The notes beneath the pieces were generated by a model that searched no databases, had not been told where the DNA came from, and was given only the letters and a program-made list of their open reading frames with translations. Shown here one piece after another: positions 53,320 through 61,808 of a stretch of 64,000 nucleotides of DNA (positions are counted from its first letter, which is position 1; every line of letters begins with the position of its first letter). This DNA comes from Sphingobacteriales bacterium (GTDB taxonomy: Bacteria > Bacteroidota > Bacteroidia > Chitinophagales > LD1). The stretch covers positions 1-64,000 of the forward strand of contig JADFDM010000001.1 in assembly GCA_018262795.1 (NCBI GenBank), read 5' to 3'. The translations under genes and the position numbers were made by a program.

Positions 53320-53716
53320 ACGGAGCAAGACTAACTTCAGTGGATTTAATGAGAGCAGTAATATTTTCTTTTTCCACAATCCTCAATTGGTCCGCAGCGT
53401 TTCTTGTAATGATGGACACTATTCTTAGGCCATGAAAATCCATTGAGATTTTAGAAAGTACTTCCCCTCTTTCGATATGCTCAACGATGCAATTCAATTT
53501 ATTTTGAACACTGATGAGCCCTTCTAATTGTTTGGCAAGAATTACTTCGGTTTCCTTAAAAACCACATTTATCTGGTGACCTGTTTTTAGATAATCTGAA
53601 CTCTGCGGAGTATCAATCACCAAAGAAGAGATAACGCAATTTTGAACCATCACTTTCACTAATGAAAGCGATCCCTCTGTTTTTATTTCTGAAATTTCTC
53701 CTTGTAGTACATTCAT
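53312..53716 (-). CDS. Molbindin-like protein with two Mop (TOBE) domains
   Basis: The 134-residue protein contains two Mop domains in tandem. The first spans about 1-62 (NVLQGEISEIKTEGSLSLV, ending FKETEVILAK). The second spans about 68-132 (ISVQNKLNCIVEHIERGEV, with IITRNAADQL, ending IKSTEVSLA). Only the second keeps the SxxN and TR-like positions used to hold oxyanions. Molbindins bind molybdate or tungstate in the cytoplasm. It lies between modA and modB. It also could supply the ligand-binding half of the ModE-like protein encoded nearby. Confidence 0.82.
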   Translation of the reverse strand: MNVLQGEISEIKTEGSLSLVKVMVQNCVISSLVIDTPQSSDYLKTGHQINVVFKETEVILAKQLEGLISVQNKLNCIVEHIERGEVLSKISMDFHGLRIVSIITRNAADQLRIVEKENITALIKSTEVSLAPYD

Positions 53717-53726
53717 AGAGCTGTAT

Positions 53727-54482
53727 TTAAGAAAACCCAAAATGCGTTAGAATATTTTTTGCCGTTTTTGATTCGCAAAAATCAGCAAACTTGATGGCCG
53801 TAGAATTACTCTTCGCCCTTTTCAGTATCACGTAACCTTGTTTGAGCGGTTGATGGCTTTCTTCCGGGATAATAAAATACTTTCCTCCTTCCTTTTGCAT
53901 GGGTGGTGATAAGGCTAAGGATAAGGCGATAATGCCAATATCGGCAGCTCCCAATGTTACAAATTGTGCTGTTTGAGTAATGTTTTCGCCCAACACCAAT
54001 TTGCTTTTTACCTGATCATATATTTTGTAAAATTTCATGCTCTCTACTGCTCGCTTTCCATACGGGGCATGTGCAGGATTGGCAATCGCAATTTTTTTAA
54101 TTGAAATGTCTGCTAAAGCGTTCATCTTATCTGTATTTGGATCATTTTTTTTACTCCAAATTACAATTTGTCCTATCCCATATATTTTCGGCTCCGTAAT
54201 AGCAAAGCCCTTCTCTCTGAGTTTTTGGGGATACGCAATGTCTGCCGAAAAATATATATCGTAAGGGGCATCATTTGAAATCTGCTCAAAGAATTTGCCG
54301 GAGGAACCATAGGTTACCTGGATTGCCACATCGGGATTGGATTTTTTAAACACGGCAACTATAGAATCCATGGCAAACTTCATGTCTGATGCTGCTGCAA
54401 TACTCAGTGGCTGACTCGCGGGAGACTTAAACCCTGCAAATAAAATTGAACCGACTATTAGTAGTAATGAGAAATTTTTCAA
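53727..54482 (-). CDS. modA: Molybdate ABC transporter substrate-binding protein
   Basis: The 251-residue protein has a signal peptide (about 1-23) and the ModA fold. SIAAASDMKFAMDSIVAVF opens the domain and VTYGSSGKFFEQI supplies oxyanion-binding Ser residues. PYDIYFSADIAYPQKL and NPAHAPYGKRAVESMKF follow. GAADIGIIALSLAL and the PEESHQPLKQGYVILK segment complete the site. It delivers molybdate from the periplasm to ModBC. There is no lipobox, so it is probably free in the periplasm. The order is modA, Mop, modB, modC. Confidence 0.93.
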   Translation of the reverse strand: MKNFSLLLIVGSILFAGFKSPASQPLSIAAASDMKFAMDSIVAVFKKSNPDVAIQVTYGSSGKFFEQISNDAPYDIYFSADIAYPQKLREKGFAITEPKIYGIGQIVIWSKKNDPNTDKMNALADISIKKIAIANPAHAPYGKRAVESMKFYKIYDQVKSKLVLGENITQTAQFVTLGAADIGIIALSLALSPPMQKEGGKYFIIPEESHQPLKQGYVILKRAKSNSTAIKFADFCESKTAKNILTHFGFS

Positions 54483-54618
54483 GAAGCGGATGTTATATAA
54501 GGTTTACAATCATTTTTTAGAGTAGAATATTTTGAGTTTACTTCTTTTATATTCGATGTATCGTTGCAAGTATCGCCATTCCCTATCCGTACTACCGGTT
54601 ACTTGCGATTACTTTTAT

Positions 54619-55803
54619 CTAAGGTAATAAGTGCACTTCCACTAATTCATCTGCTTTTACGTTCCCCTTTGTAGCGGGCAGATAAATAATACAATCCGCA
54701 AAAGCGAAAGCACCGAGATTGTTCGATTCTTGCCCGGCCAACACTTCTGCTTTGGCATCTGCAATCTTTGCTTTCAAGAAAAATCCAAGTCCTTCCTTTT
54801 TATTGAAATTGGCCGAGAGTGGAAGATTCAATTTCTTCAAAAATATTTCGGTGAACCCTTGCATTATTTTTATAGAGGGCAACACATACTCGTAAAAGCA
54901 ACTCAACACCGAAGCCGGATTTCCCGGCAAAGCAAATATTAAGCACTGCTTTTGCTTGCCGAAGAATAACGGCTTGCCGGGCTTCTGATATATTTTGTAG
55001 AAAATATTATCCACGTTCAACTCTTGTAAACACTTGCCTACAAAATCGTATTTGCCTACGGAAATTCCACCGGATACTAAAACAATATCTGAGTTAGCGA
55101 TTGCCGCGCGAAGTGAATCAGTGGTTTGCTTTTCATCATCGCCAATCGAAACTACCTCAACGGGAGTAATGTAAATAGACTCCAAAGCTGCGATAAGCGA
55201 ATACGAATTGGATTCATACACTTGCCCGTCCTTTAATGGCTGGCCGGGCTTTTGCAATTCGCTGCCGGTAACAATGATGGATACTTTGGGCTTTGGATAA
55301 ACGTTGACGAACTCCACTCCAAGCCCAATAAGGTAGCCGATGGCTCCGGCATTCAGCACCATTCCTTGCTTTAAAGCTACTTCCCCTTTTTTAACCTGTA
55401 GTCCTTGTTCACGCACATTTGCGCCATGTAACAAGGCGGCATCATTTACAACAAGTTGACTTTTTTCAACCGTAACTTTCTCTTGCATAACTACCGTATC
55501 GGTACCATCGGGAATTTTTGCTCCGGTAAATACGCGAACGGCTGTGCCGGGTAAAACGTTTTCTGTAAAGGGAGTTCCGGCTGGAGCCTCACCTATTATT
55601 TCAATGGTTCTTTTTTCGGCATAATCGGTAAACACAATTGCAAAGCCATCCATTGCCGACTGACGAAATGGAGGATAAGAAGTAGGTGATAGCACATCTT
55701 CTGCCAATACAAAATGCAGTGCTTTTGATACCGGATGTTGAATAGGTGCAAGTTGTGTGCTTGCTTCTACTATTGCTTTTTTTGCTTCTTCTACCGAAAT
55801 CAT
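54619..55803 (-). CDS. moeA: Molybdopterin molybdenumtransferase
   Basis: The 394-residue protein inserts molybdate into adenylylated molybdopterin. SYPPFRQSAMDGFAI is the family opening. RVFTGAKIPDGTDTVVMQE, VSIIVTGSELQKPGQPLK, ILVSGGISVGKYDFV (as DIVLVSGGISVGKYDF) and FALPGNPASVLSCFYEYVLP follow. It has the usual four-domain length of about 400. It is 33 bases after the porin gene and 136 bases before modA. The complete set with moaA, moaCB, moaD, moaE and mobA means the window encodes the full Mo-bis-MGD route. Confidence 0.94.
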   Translation of the reverse strand: MISVEEAKKAIVEASTQLAPIQHPVSKALHFVLAEDVLSPTSYPPFRQSAMDGFAIVFTDYAEKRTIEIIGEAPAGTPFTENVLPGTAVRVFTGAKIPDGTDTVVMQEKVTVEKSQLVVNDAALLHGANVREQGLQVKKGEVALKQGMVLNAGAIGYLIGLGVEFVNVYPKPKVSIIVTGSELQKPGQPLKDGQVYESNSYSLIAALESIYITPVEVVSIGDDEKQTTDSLRAAIANSDIVLVSGGISVGKYDFVGKCLQELNVDNIFYKIYQKPGKPLFFGKQKQCLIFALPGNPASVLSCFYEYVLPSIKIMQGFTEIFLKKLNLPLSANFNKKEGLGFFLKAKIADAKAEVLAGQESNNLGAFAFADCIIYLPATKGNVKADELVEVHLLP

Positions 55804-55836
55804 TGTAATTATTCTTGAGCTATTAGTGAGTCAATG

Positions 55837-57129
55837 TCATTTCTTTTCTTTCTCCCACTTGAAAACCGTAGGGTTCACGTTCAACATAATAAATCCCCAA
55901 CCGGCAAATTGTTTGCGGTTTCCACCTTTGAGCGCTTCCATAGACGAAGCTGCTATCAAGGTGGAGTACCCGGCAGTTAACTCGATATACGCAATGGGTT
56001 TGTAAGAGCCATACACATCCAACTCAAAGCCAAGGGGAAGTTTTAAATATTGACCGGGTGTAGCGGAGTCTCTCACTTTATTAGCCAGCAAAAAATAGTG
56101 GGCATCAAATCCGATAGCTCCTTTAGGTTTAGGCATGGCTTTAAATTTAAAGTACGCATCGTGCAAGCCACCCCCTTTGGTATCTTTTGGCAGGTTCTGG
56201 AAGTAATCCATATTTCCGTAAAATTTATGGTTGGTGGCGTAAAGCGTGTGGAAGGTGTTGTTGCGTTTGTTGCCAATAGCAGCAGCATTGTTACCCGAAA
56301 CAAAATCATAACCAACTCCTAAAGACACTAATTTCTTCACTGTATATTCTACATAAGCGGAGGCAAAGAATGCGAGAATGTCTCTCTGGTAGGTATCTTT
56401 CCCAAATTGGGTAAAGAAGGTAACATTGGCTTTAACTCCTTTTGTGTTCACATTGAACATCGGGCCAGCGGTTCCACGGAAATACACTTTGTTTTTATGT
56501 AAAGAAGTATCTGCATTAAAACCATCGGTTACGGCATAGAAAGACAGGTTGAATTTGTCGTCAATAAATTTTTGATGGAGCCAAAGAAAGGCCAAGGCTT
56601 TGTAATTATTGAGCGCATAATAAGTGCCGAAAAATCCTTCTGATGCTTGGTTGAAAGCCCCGCCAACATGCAGCGTAGTTCCCTTCTGTTGGAATTTAAA
56701 AACAGCTGCATCGTGTGCGCGAGCTTGTTGCACCCAATCTACATTTCCAAATAAACGTTGATCGTCATACACTAACTCCTGCCGCCCCAGTTTAAAGGAG
56801 ATATTGTCTTTTATAAAAACCTCTGCCCACCCTTCGTGCAAAGCAAAGCTGGCAACATTTTGCAACTGCGTTTCGGAACCCCAAAGCCGCACATCCTGCA
56901 AGCTCATATACATCTTTACATATTTGGATTTGAAGCCTACATTTAGCCGGGCACGCTCTGAAATAAAGAAAGCCGATTTAGAACCGGTAGCAGGAAGGGT
57001 GCCGTATCCGAGCCGTTGTTCAAATCGAGGGCGAAATTGCATAGCCACATCAAAGGAAGTTTGAGCATCGGAGTATATGAATCCGAAACAACTTGCTACT
57101 ACCAATAATAATAGTTTATGACCTTTCAT
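55837..57129 (-). CDS. Alginate-export-type outer-membrane porin
   Basis: The 430-residue protein has a signal peptide (about 1-22, from the ATG at 57129; a Met four codons upstream is also possible). The rest is a beta-barrel of the alginate_exp group. It has FRPRFEQRLGYG near the start, FKLGRQELVYDDQRLFGNVDW, and terminal strands ending in a hydrophobic VFKWEKEKK. Family members move anionic polymers or small anions across the outer membrane. Located at the head of moeA-mod-mob-moa genes and behind a possible Fnr-type site, it may admit nitrate or molybdate; the substrate is not shown by sequence. Confidence 0.78.
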   Translation of the reverse strand: MKGHKLLLLVVASCFGFIYSDAQTSFDVAMQFRPRFEQRLGYGTLPATGSKSAFFISERARLNVGFKSKYVKMYMSLQDVRLWGSETQLQNVASFALHEGWAEVFIKDNISFKLGRQELVYDDQRLFGNVDWVQQARAHDAAVFKFQQKGTTLHVGGAFNQASEGFFGTYYALNNYKALAFLWLHQKFIDDKFNLSFYAVTDGFNADTSLHKNKVYFRGTAGPMFNVNTKGVKANVTFFTQFGKDTYQRDILAFFASAYVEYTVKKLVSLGVGYDFVSGNNAAAIGNKRNNTFHTLYATNHKFYGNMDYFQNLPKDTKGGGLHDAYFKFKAMPKPKGAIGFDAHYFLLANKVRDSATPGQYLKLPLGFELDVYGSYKPIAYIELTAGYSTLIAASSMEALKGGNRKQFAGWGFIMLNVNPTVFKWEKEKK

Positions 57130-57159
57130 GATAATTGGCATTTACTTATTAAGAGGAGT

Positions 57160-57203
57160 CAAATGTGGAGCAAACGAAGAGGAGTAAAGAATGACTTTTG
57201 TCA
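57160..57203 (-). promoter_or_regulatory. Candidate porin promoter with Crp/Fnr-like palindrome
   Basis: TGAC-TTTT-GTCA (57192-57203) is a perfect inverted repeat in the gap between the porin and the VIT-type transporter. On the minus strand CACATTTG (57167-57160), one base off TAnnTTTG, lies 37.5 bases from its centre, close to the -41.5 position of an activator. The site could also serve the divergent gene at 57317. Confidence 0.4.
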
Positions 57204-57316
57204 CTTTAGCGCAGGAATAATACTCTGGAAGGAGAAGTTTCGCGACTCTCTCTTGCGGCTTGTCAAAAGTTGCCTATCTCGAATTACCGCAAACATTTTA
57301 TTTTCCGAAAAAATTT

Positions 57317-58006
57317 ATGCACCAGGAAAAACATTTCGATAGCCCCGACTTTGTTAAGGATATAGTGATTGGCATGGCCGATGGACTTACGGTGCCTTTT
57401 GCGTTGGCGGCCGGTTTGAGTGGTGCTGTAGATAACAGTACAATTATTATTACAGCCGGTATTGCCGAGATCGCTGCCGGAAGTATTGCGATGGGATTAG
57501 GTGGCTATCTTGCCGGAAGAACCGAAGTAGATCATTATCAATCAGAATTGAAAAGAGAATATTTTGAAGTGGAGAAGTATCCCGAAAAGGAGAAAAGCGA
57601 AGTGGCAGAGGTGTTGCAAGAGTTTGGAGTGAGTGTGCCTTACAGTGTGCAGATTGCAGAGGAAATGAGTAAGGATAAAGAGAAGTGGGTGAAATTTATG
57701 ATGCGATTTGAACTGGGTCTCGAAAAGCCGGATGAGAAGCGCGCTGCTAAAAGTGCCATGAATATTGGCGGGGCTTATATTGTAGGTGGCTTTGTTCCTT
57801 TGGCTCCGTACTTTCTGATTACTGAGGCGCACGAAGCCTTGCTCGTATCGGTAGTCGTTACCCTTATCGCGCTATTTATTTTTGGATTTTTAAAGGCCAA
57901 GGCTATTGGTCAGCCACCCTTTGTTGGGGCATTAAAAACGACCATTATTGGGGCGCTGGCAGCAGGTGCAGCTTTCGGTCTTGCTTCTCTCATTAATGGG
58001 GCTTAA
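57317..58006 (+). CDS. VIT1/CCC1-type iron or manganese transporter
   Basis: The 229-residue membrane protein matches the VIT family. SPDFVKDIVIGMADGLTVPFALAAG is the opening helix in two parts. SIAMGLGGYLAGRTEVDHY follows, then a charged cytoplasmic metal-binding region (about 75-135, KREYFEVEKYPEKEKSEV). RAAKSAMNIGGAYIVGGFVP and two more helices close the protein. Five helices are expected. I chose the ATG at 57317, which places the family motif close to the start; a longer form from 57260 needs a non-ATG start. It is divergent from the porin and probably sequesters or exports Fe(II) or Mn(II). Confidence 0.85.
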   Translation: MHQEKHFDSPDFVKDIVIGMADGLTVPFALAAGLSGAVDNSTIIITAGIAEIAAGSIAMGLGGYLAGRTEVDHYQSELKREYFEVEKYPEKEKSEVAEVLQEFGVSVPYSVQIAEEMSKDKEKWVKFMMRFELGLEKPDEKRAAKSAMNIGGAYIVGGFVPLAPYFLITEAHEALLVSVVVTLIALFIFGFLKAKAIGQPPFVGALKTTIIGALAAGAAFGLASLINGA

Positions 58007-58010
58007 TCAT

Positions 58011-58018
58011 TATCTTCG
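58011..58018 (+). promoter_or_regulatory. Possible aguB promoter -7 element
   Basis: TATCTTCG is one base from TAnnTTTG and ends 18 bases before the ATG at 58037. It starts 4 bases after the preceding stop. Confidence 0.35.
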
Positions 58019-58036
58019 CCTCCCAAAATGTGAACT

Positions 58037-58912
58037 ATGAGTATGGTTAGAGTGGGATTGGTGCAAATGAGTTGCGCAAAGGAGCCTTCGCTTAATTTGT
58101 CAAAGGCCATCACCGGTATTCGGGAAGCTGCTGCGAAGGGGGCGCAGATTATTTGTTTGCAGGAACTCTTCACCTCTTTGTATTTCTGTGATGTAGAAGA
58201 GTATGAAAATTTTAAGCTGGCCGAACCCATCCCCGGCCCCTCCACTGATTCTTTAAGCGCAGTAGCTAAAGAGTTGAACGTAGTCATTATCGCTTCTCTT
58301 TTTGAAAAGCGCGCCCAAGGCATTTATCATAACACCACCGCGGTACTCGATGCTGATGGAACCTACCTCGGCAAATACCGGAAAATGCACATCCCCGATG
58401 ATCCCGCTTATTTTGAAAAATTTTATTTCACTCCCGGTGATTTAGGTTACAAAGTATTTCAAACTAAGTATGCGAAAATCGGAGTGCTCATTTGCTGGGA
58501 TCAATGGTACCCTGAAGCGGCCCGTATTACTTCTTTAATGGGAGCCGAAATTTTATTTTACCCAACAGCGATTGGCTGGGCAACGGCACAGGATGAGGAC
58601 ACCAACCAAGAGCAGTACCAAGCCTGGCAAACCATTCAACGATCTCATGCGGTGGCAAACGGAGTATTTGTGGTCAGCGTGAACCGGGTGGGTTTTGAGC
58701 AAGAAGGAAGGATGAAATTCTGGGGGGGCAGTTTTGTGTCCAACCCGTTTGGGAATTTGTTGTATTCCGCTTCGCACGATAAGGAAGAAAATGCAGTCGT
58801 GGAGATAGATATAAACAAGACAGATTTTTATCGCACTCACTGGCCTTTTTTGCGCGACAGACGGATTGATTCCTATCAACCCATCACGAAACGATTTATT
58901 GACGAAACATGA
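58037..58912 (+). CDS. aguB: N-carbamoylputrescine amidase
   Basis: The 291-residue protein is a nitrilase-superfamily amidase that hydrolyses N-carbamoylputrescine to putrescine, CO2 and ammonia. The triad is Glu in IICLQELFTSLYF, Lys in GKYRKMHIPDD and Cys in GVLICWDQWYPEAARI. EKFYFTPGD and AIGWATAQDEDTNQEQYQ are typical of the plant and bacterial AguB group. It overlaps aguA by four bases (ATGA), so the two steps are translationally coupled. Confidence 0.93.
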   Translation: MSMVRVGLVQMSCAKEPSLNLSKAITGIREAAAKGAQIICLQELFTSLYFCDVEEYENFKLAEPIPGPSTDSLSAVAKELNVVIIASLFEKRAQGIYHNTTAVLDADGTYLGKYRKMHIPDDPAYFEKFYFTPGDLGYKVFQTKYAKIGVLICWDQWYPEAARITSLMGAEILFYPTAIGWATAQDEDTNQEQYQAWQTIQRSHAVANGVFVVSVNRVGFEQEGRMKFWGGSFVSNPFGNLLYSASHDKEENAVVEIDINKTDFYRTHWPFLRDRRIDSYQPITKRFIDET

Positions 58913-59952
58913 TTGAAACTCCTCGCTCACTCGGATTTTCGTTCCCTGCTGAATTTGAGCCGCAACGAGCTATGTGGCTTTCGTGGCCACATAAAGAAGC
59001 CAGTTGGCCGGGAAAAATTGAAGCTATTTACCCTGTTTATTCTGAATTTATAAAACTGGTCGCTCGGGGGCAAAGAGTCTGTATCAACATCACCAACGAA
59101 CGAATGAAGGCTTTTGCCATTCATCACTTAGATAGGGTGGGAGCCAATCTCCAACAGATAGATTTTTTCTTTCACCCTACCGATGATGCTTGGTGCCGCG
59201 ACCACGGCCCCGCTTTTTTGATTAACCGGAAAACGAAAGAGAAAGTAGTAGTAGATTGGGGCTACAATGCTTGGGGAGATAAATATCCGCCTTATGATTT
59301 AGATGATGTGATTCCCACTCTCATTGCCGGTAAATTAAATCTACCGGTATTTTATCCGCAAATAATTATGGAAGGAGGCAGTGTAGAATTTAACGGCAAA
59401 GGCACTTTGCTCACGACAACTTCTTGCTTGCTGAATAAAAATAGAAACCCCGGCTTAACGCAGGCAGAAATAGAAAAGTACCTTATCGAATACTATGGTG
59501 TAGAAAATATTCTTTGGCTGGGAGATGGAATTGATGGCGATGATACCGATGGACATATTGATGACCTGACCCGATTTGTGAATGCCGATACTGTGGTGAC
59601 AGTAATAGAAGACGATGCCTCTGATAAAAACTACCGGCCTTTAAAAGAAAACTTAAAAACACTTTCTACAATGCGCTTAGAAACCGGAAAGCAAATGAAT
59701 ATTGTAGAGTTGCCAATGCCAGGTAAAGTAGTGTATGAAGGGCAGCGATTGCCCGCATCGTATGCCAACTTTTATATTGCCAATGAGGGGGTGATAGTTC
59801 CCACTTTCAGAGATAAGTTGAACGACACAAAAGCACTCGATATTTTACAAACTTGCTTCCCCGATAGGAAAGTCATGGGTCTTGATTCTACCGATTTGAT
59901 ATGGGGTCTGGGTAGTTTTCATTGCCTGTCGCAACAGGAGCCGGCCATTTAA
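58909..59952 (+). CDS. aguA: Agmatine deiminase
   Basis: The 347-residue protein converts agmatine to N-carbamoylputrescine and ammonia. PAEFEPQRAMWLSWPHKEASW is split at the family opening. DDAWCRDHGPAFLI supplies active-site Asp and His. EGGSVEFNGKGTLLTTTSCLLNKNRN, DGDDTDGHIDDLTRFV and the catalytic Cys in LGSFHCLSQQEPA follow. With aguB it completes putrescine synthesis from agmatine. Its TAA stop overlaps the TAA of the converging di-heme gene within the palindrome at 59949-59952. Confidence 0.95.
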   Translation: MIETPRSLGFSFPAEFEPQRAMWLSWPHKEASWPGKIEAIYPVYSEFIKLVARGQRVCINITNERMKAFAIHHLDRVGANLQQIDFFFHPTDDAWCRDHGPAFLINRKTKEKVVVDWGYNAWGDKYPPYDLDDVIPTLIAGKLNLPVFYPQIIMEGGSVEFNGKGTLLTTTSCLLNKNRNPGLTQAEIEKYLIEYYGVENILWLGDGIDGDDTDGHIDDLTRFVNADTVVTVIEDDASDKNYRPLKENLKTLSTMRLETGKQMNIVELPMPGKVVYEGQRLPASYANFYIANEGVIVPTFRDKLNDTKALDILQTCFPDRKVMGLDSTDLIWGLGSFHCLSQQEPAI

Positions 59953-61052
59953 AATGGATTTTGGAATGCCGGATTATTGGTATAGGAGGTATCGGTCATC
60001 GAGTAAAGAAGATTTAGTAGATCCTGCTTTTCCTGAGCCGTTAAATGCACGCCTCCGTTGGCATGATTCGCTTTCAACATAATGGCATCCACCGTTGGCG
60101 ACAGCTTAATGCTGTCACTGTAAAAATTGATCACCTGCTCCAGCGTTTGATACCTGCCATCGTGCATGTAAGGAGCCGTTAAGGCTACGTTGCGCAAAGA
60201 GGGGCTTTTAAACTTTCCGTAATCATTTATATCTCCGGTTATCTCCCCACGGCCTTTATCAGTAAAATCATTTACATCATTTACTGAATCCAACCCGTTG
60301 TTATGAAAAATATTGTCCGTCATCAGCAGATCATTGCCGTGTGTGTGGCAGTGGAAACAATCCCCTCGCTCGGTCAAAAAAATTTGAAATCCTCTTGCTT
60401 CCGATTCGGTAAATTGTTCCTGCCCTCTTTGCACTTTGTCGAAGTGCGACTCCGAAGAAATCAGCGTCATTCCGAACTGCTGTATGGCTAAGTAAATATG
60501 TTCTTCAGTAATATCACCCGGGCGGCCAAATGCTTTCTTGAAAAGTCGCACATATTCTGAATCTGCTTCTAAATATTGAATCGCATTCGGCACGTTCAAA
60601 TCTTGCTCTCCGTGAAAAGCGTCTTTTGCTTGTTCTCCCAAAGTGGCAGAGCGCCCATCCCAAAAAATTTTAGGTGCCCAAAGTAAATTCTGAACAGAAG
60701 GCGCATTTCTCTTAGTAGGCCCAAACACATTCGTGCTTTTAGCATGACCGGCATCAGAAAATGCAAATTCGGACTTATGACACGAAGCACAGGATAACTG
60801 CCCGGTGCTCGACAAATGTTTGTCATAAAATAATCTTCTGCCGAGTTCTACACCTTCGTAGGTCAGCGAGTCGGCATACGTATTATTGATGTTGGAAAAT
60901 CGAAAAGGCTTGGCGATCGTATAAGTGGTACCGATGTACAAACTATCCGACTCCGGCTTCCCCGGAGGGGCATCCGGCACATCGGGCTTGCAGTTTTCTA
61001 AGGTTAGCAACGCCATTAATATTCCCAAAAACAGAATACTGAATTTCCTCAT
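59949..61052 (-). CDS. MauG/MbnH-like di-heme cytochrome c peroxidase-family protein (copy 2)
   Basis: The 367-residue protein has a signal peptide with a possible but weak lipobox (LENC, Cys21). Heme c motifs are CASCH (88-92) and CFHCH (232-236). The family segments KIFWDGRSATLGEQ, SPSLRNVALTAPYMHDGRYQTLEQVI-type LRN and MHDGR motifs, and FDKVQRGQ are present. Unlike copy 1, it keeps the standard FWDGR. It follows the second MbnP-like gene by 9 bases. Function as a peroxidase or as a Trp-modifying MbnH is not separable by motif, but the neighbour favours MbnH. Confidence 0.87.
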   Translation of the reverse strand: MRKFSILFLGILMALLTLENCKPDVPDAPPGKPESDSLYIGTTYTIAKPFRFSNINNTYADSLTYEGVELGRRLFYDKHLSSTGQLSCASCHKSEFAFSDAGHAKSTNVFGPTKRNAPSVQNLLWAPKIFWDGRSATLGEQAKDAFHGEQDLNVPNAIQYLEADSEYVRLFKKAFGRPGDITEEHIYLAIQQFGMTLISSESHFDKVQRGQEQFTESEARGFQIFLTERGDCFHCHTHGNDLLMTDNIFHNNGLDSVNDVNDFTDKGRGEITGDINDYGKFKSPSLRNVALTAPYMHDGRYQTLEQVINFYSDSIKLSPTVDAIMLKANHANGGVHLTAQEKQDLLNLLYSMTDTSYTNNPAFQNPF

Positions 61053-61061
61053 GGCTGATTT

Positions 61062-61808
61062 TTAAAAAGTAAAAGCCTGAGCAAAATTATCAGAGAATTT
61101 TATTGCCACATTCGGATCATCGGAGGTACCCATTTGGGTACTACTTTCCGAAATAATGTCGAGAGTTTGCGTATCTCCGTAGAATATCTTCTTCACATCC
61201 AAATACAGCGTAAGAGTGTATTGGTTGTTGCAGCAAACGGAGAAAGTTTTATCAAGCGTTACCTGACGATACATACTATTCGTACCGATGTGATAAAGCG
61301 GAAACCAGTTATAGCTGCCACTTCCCGTGCCGGTGGTGTCGCACCGAGCTTCTAACTTGTAGAAAATATATTTCAGCCACGGCCAGTACATGCCCATATC
61401 GTTGCTCAATGGATTACTGCTCGGAACTGATAGGGGATCGGTAGCATTTTGTACAGAATCTAAGCCGGTACTAAAGCGCAGCGATTTGAAGTCTCCGCTT
61501 ATATTATCCACGCTAATACTTAGGGTATTGGGATTGCTGAAGTCTATCAGCGCAGCTTCGGAAAGGTTCACTTCCGAATTATCCGCTTTTACCAGAGAAA
61601 TATGTGATAGGTAGAACTTTAGTTCGTCCATTTTGATTCTGCGATTCTGAGGATCTGTATTGGGGGTATTCAACGAAAATGATTGATCGCCATACTTCGC
61701 TTTTAACTCCAGCGTGAAATTGCCCTGCTTGGTATCGGGCTTGCAGCCGGAAATAAAGAATAGGAGAGTAGCCAACACCAGCGAAGTGGTACATTTCAAA
61801 AATTGCAT
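61062..61808 (-). CDS. MbnP-like copper-binding-family lipoprotein (copy 2)
   Basis: The 248-residue protein has a lipobox ending in FFISGC (Cys22). It matches the MbnP-like family with LKFYLSHISLVKADNSEV, STGLDSVQNATDPL, the core MGMYWPWLKYIFYKLEARC and a late VTLDKTFSVCCNNQYTLTL. The core keeps two Trp residues (WPW), unlike copy 1. A Cys pair (VCCN) lies in the late strand. In the family, kynurenine formed from a Trp is needed for copper binding. Paired with the di-heme gene 9 bases downstream. Confidence 0.82.
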   Translation of the reverse strand: MQFLKCTTSLVLATLLFFISGCKPDTKQGNFTLELKAKYGDQSFSLNTPNTDPQNRRIKMDELKFYLSHISLVKADNSEVNLSEAALIDFSNPNTLSISVDNISGDFKSLRFSTGLDSVQNATDPLSVPSSNPLSNDMGMYWPWLKYIFYKLEARCDTTGTGSGSYNWFPLYHIGTNSMYRQVTLDKTFSVCCNNQYTLTLYLDVKKIFYGDTQTLDIISESSTQMGTSDDPNVAIKFSDNFAQAFTF

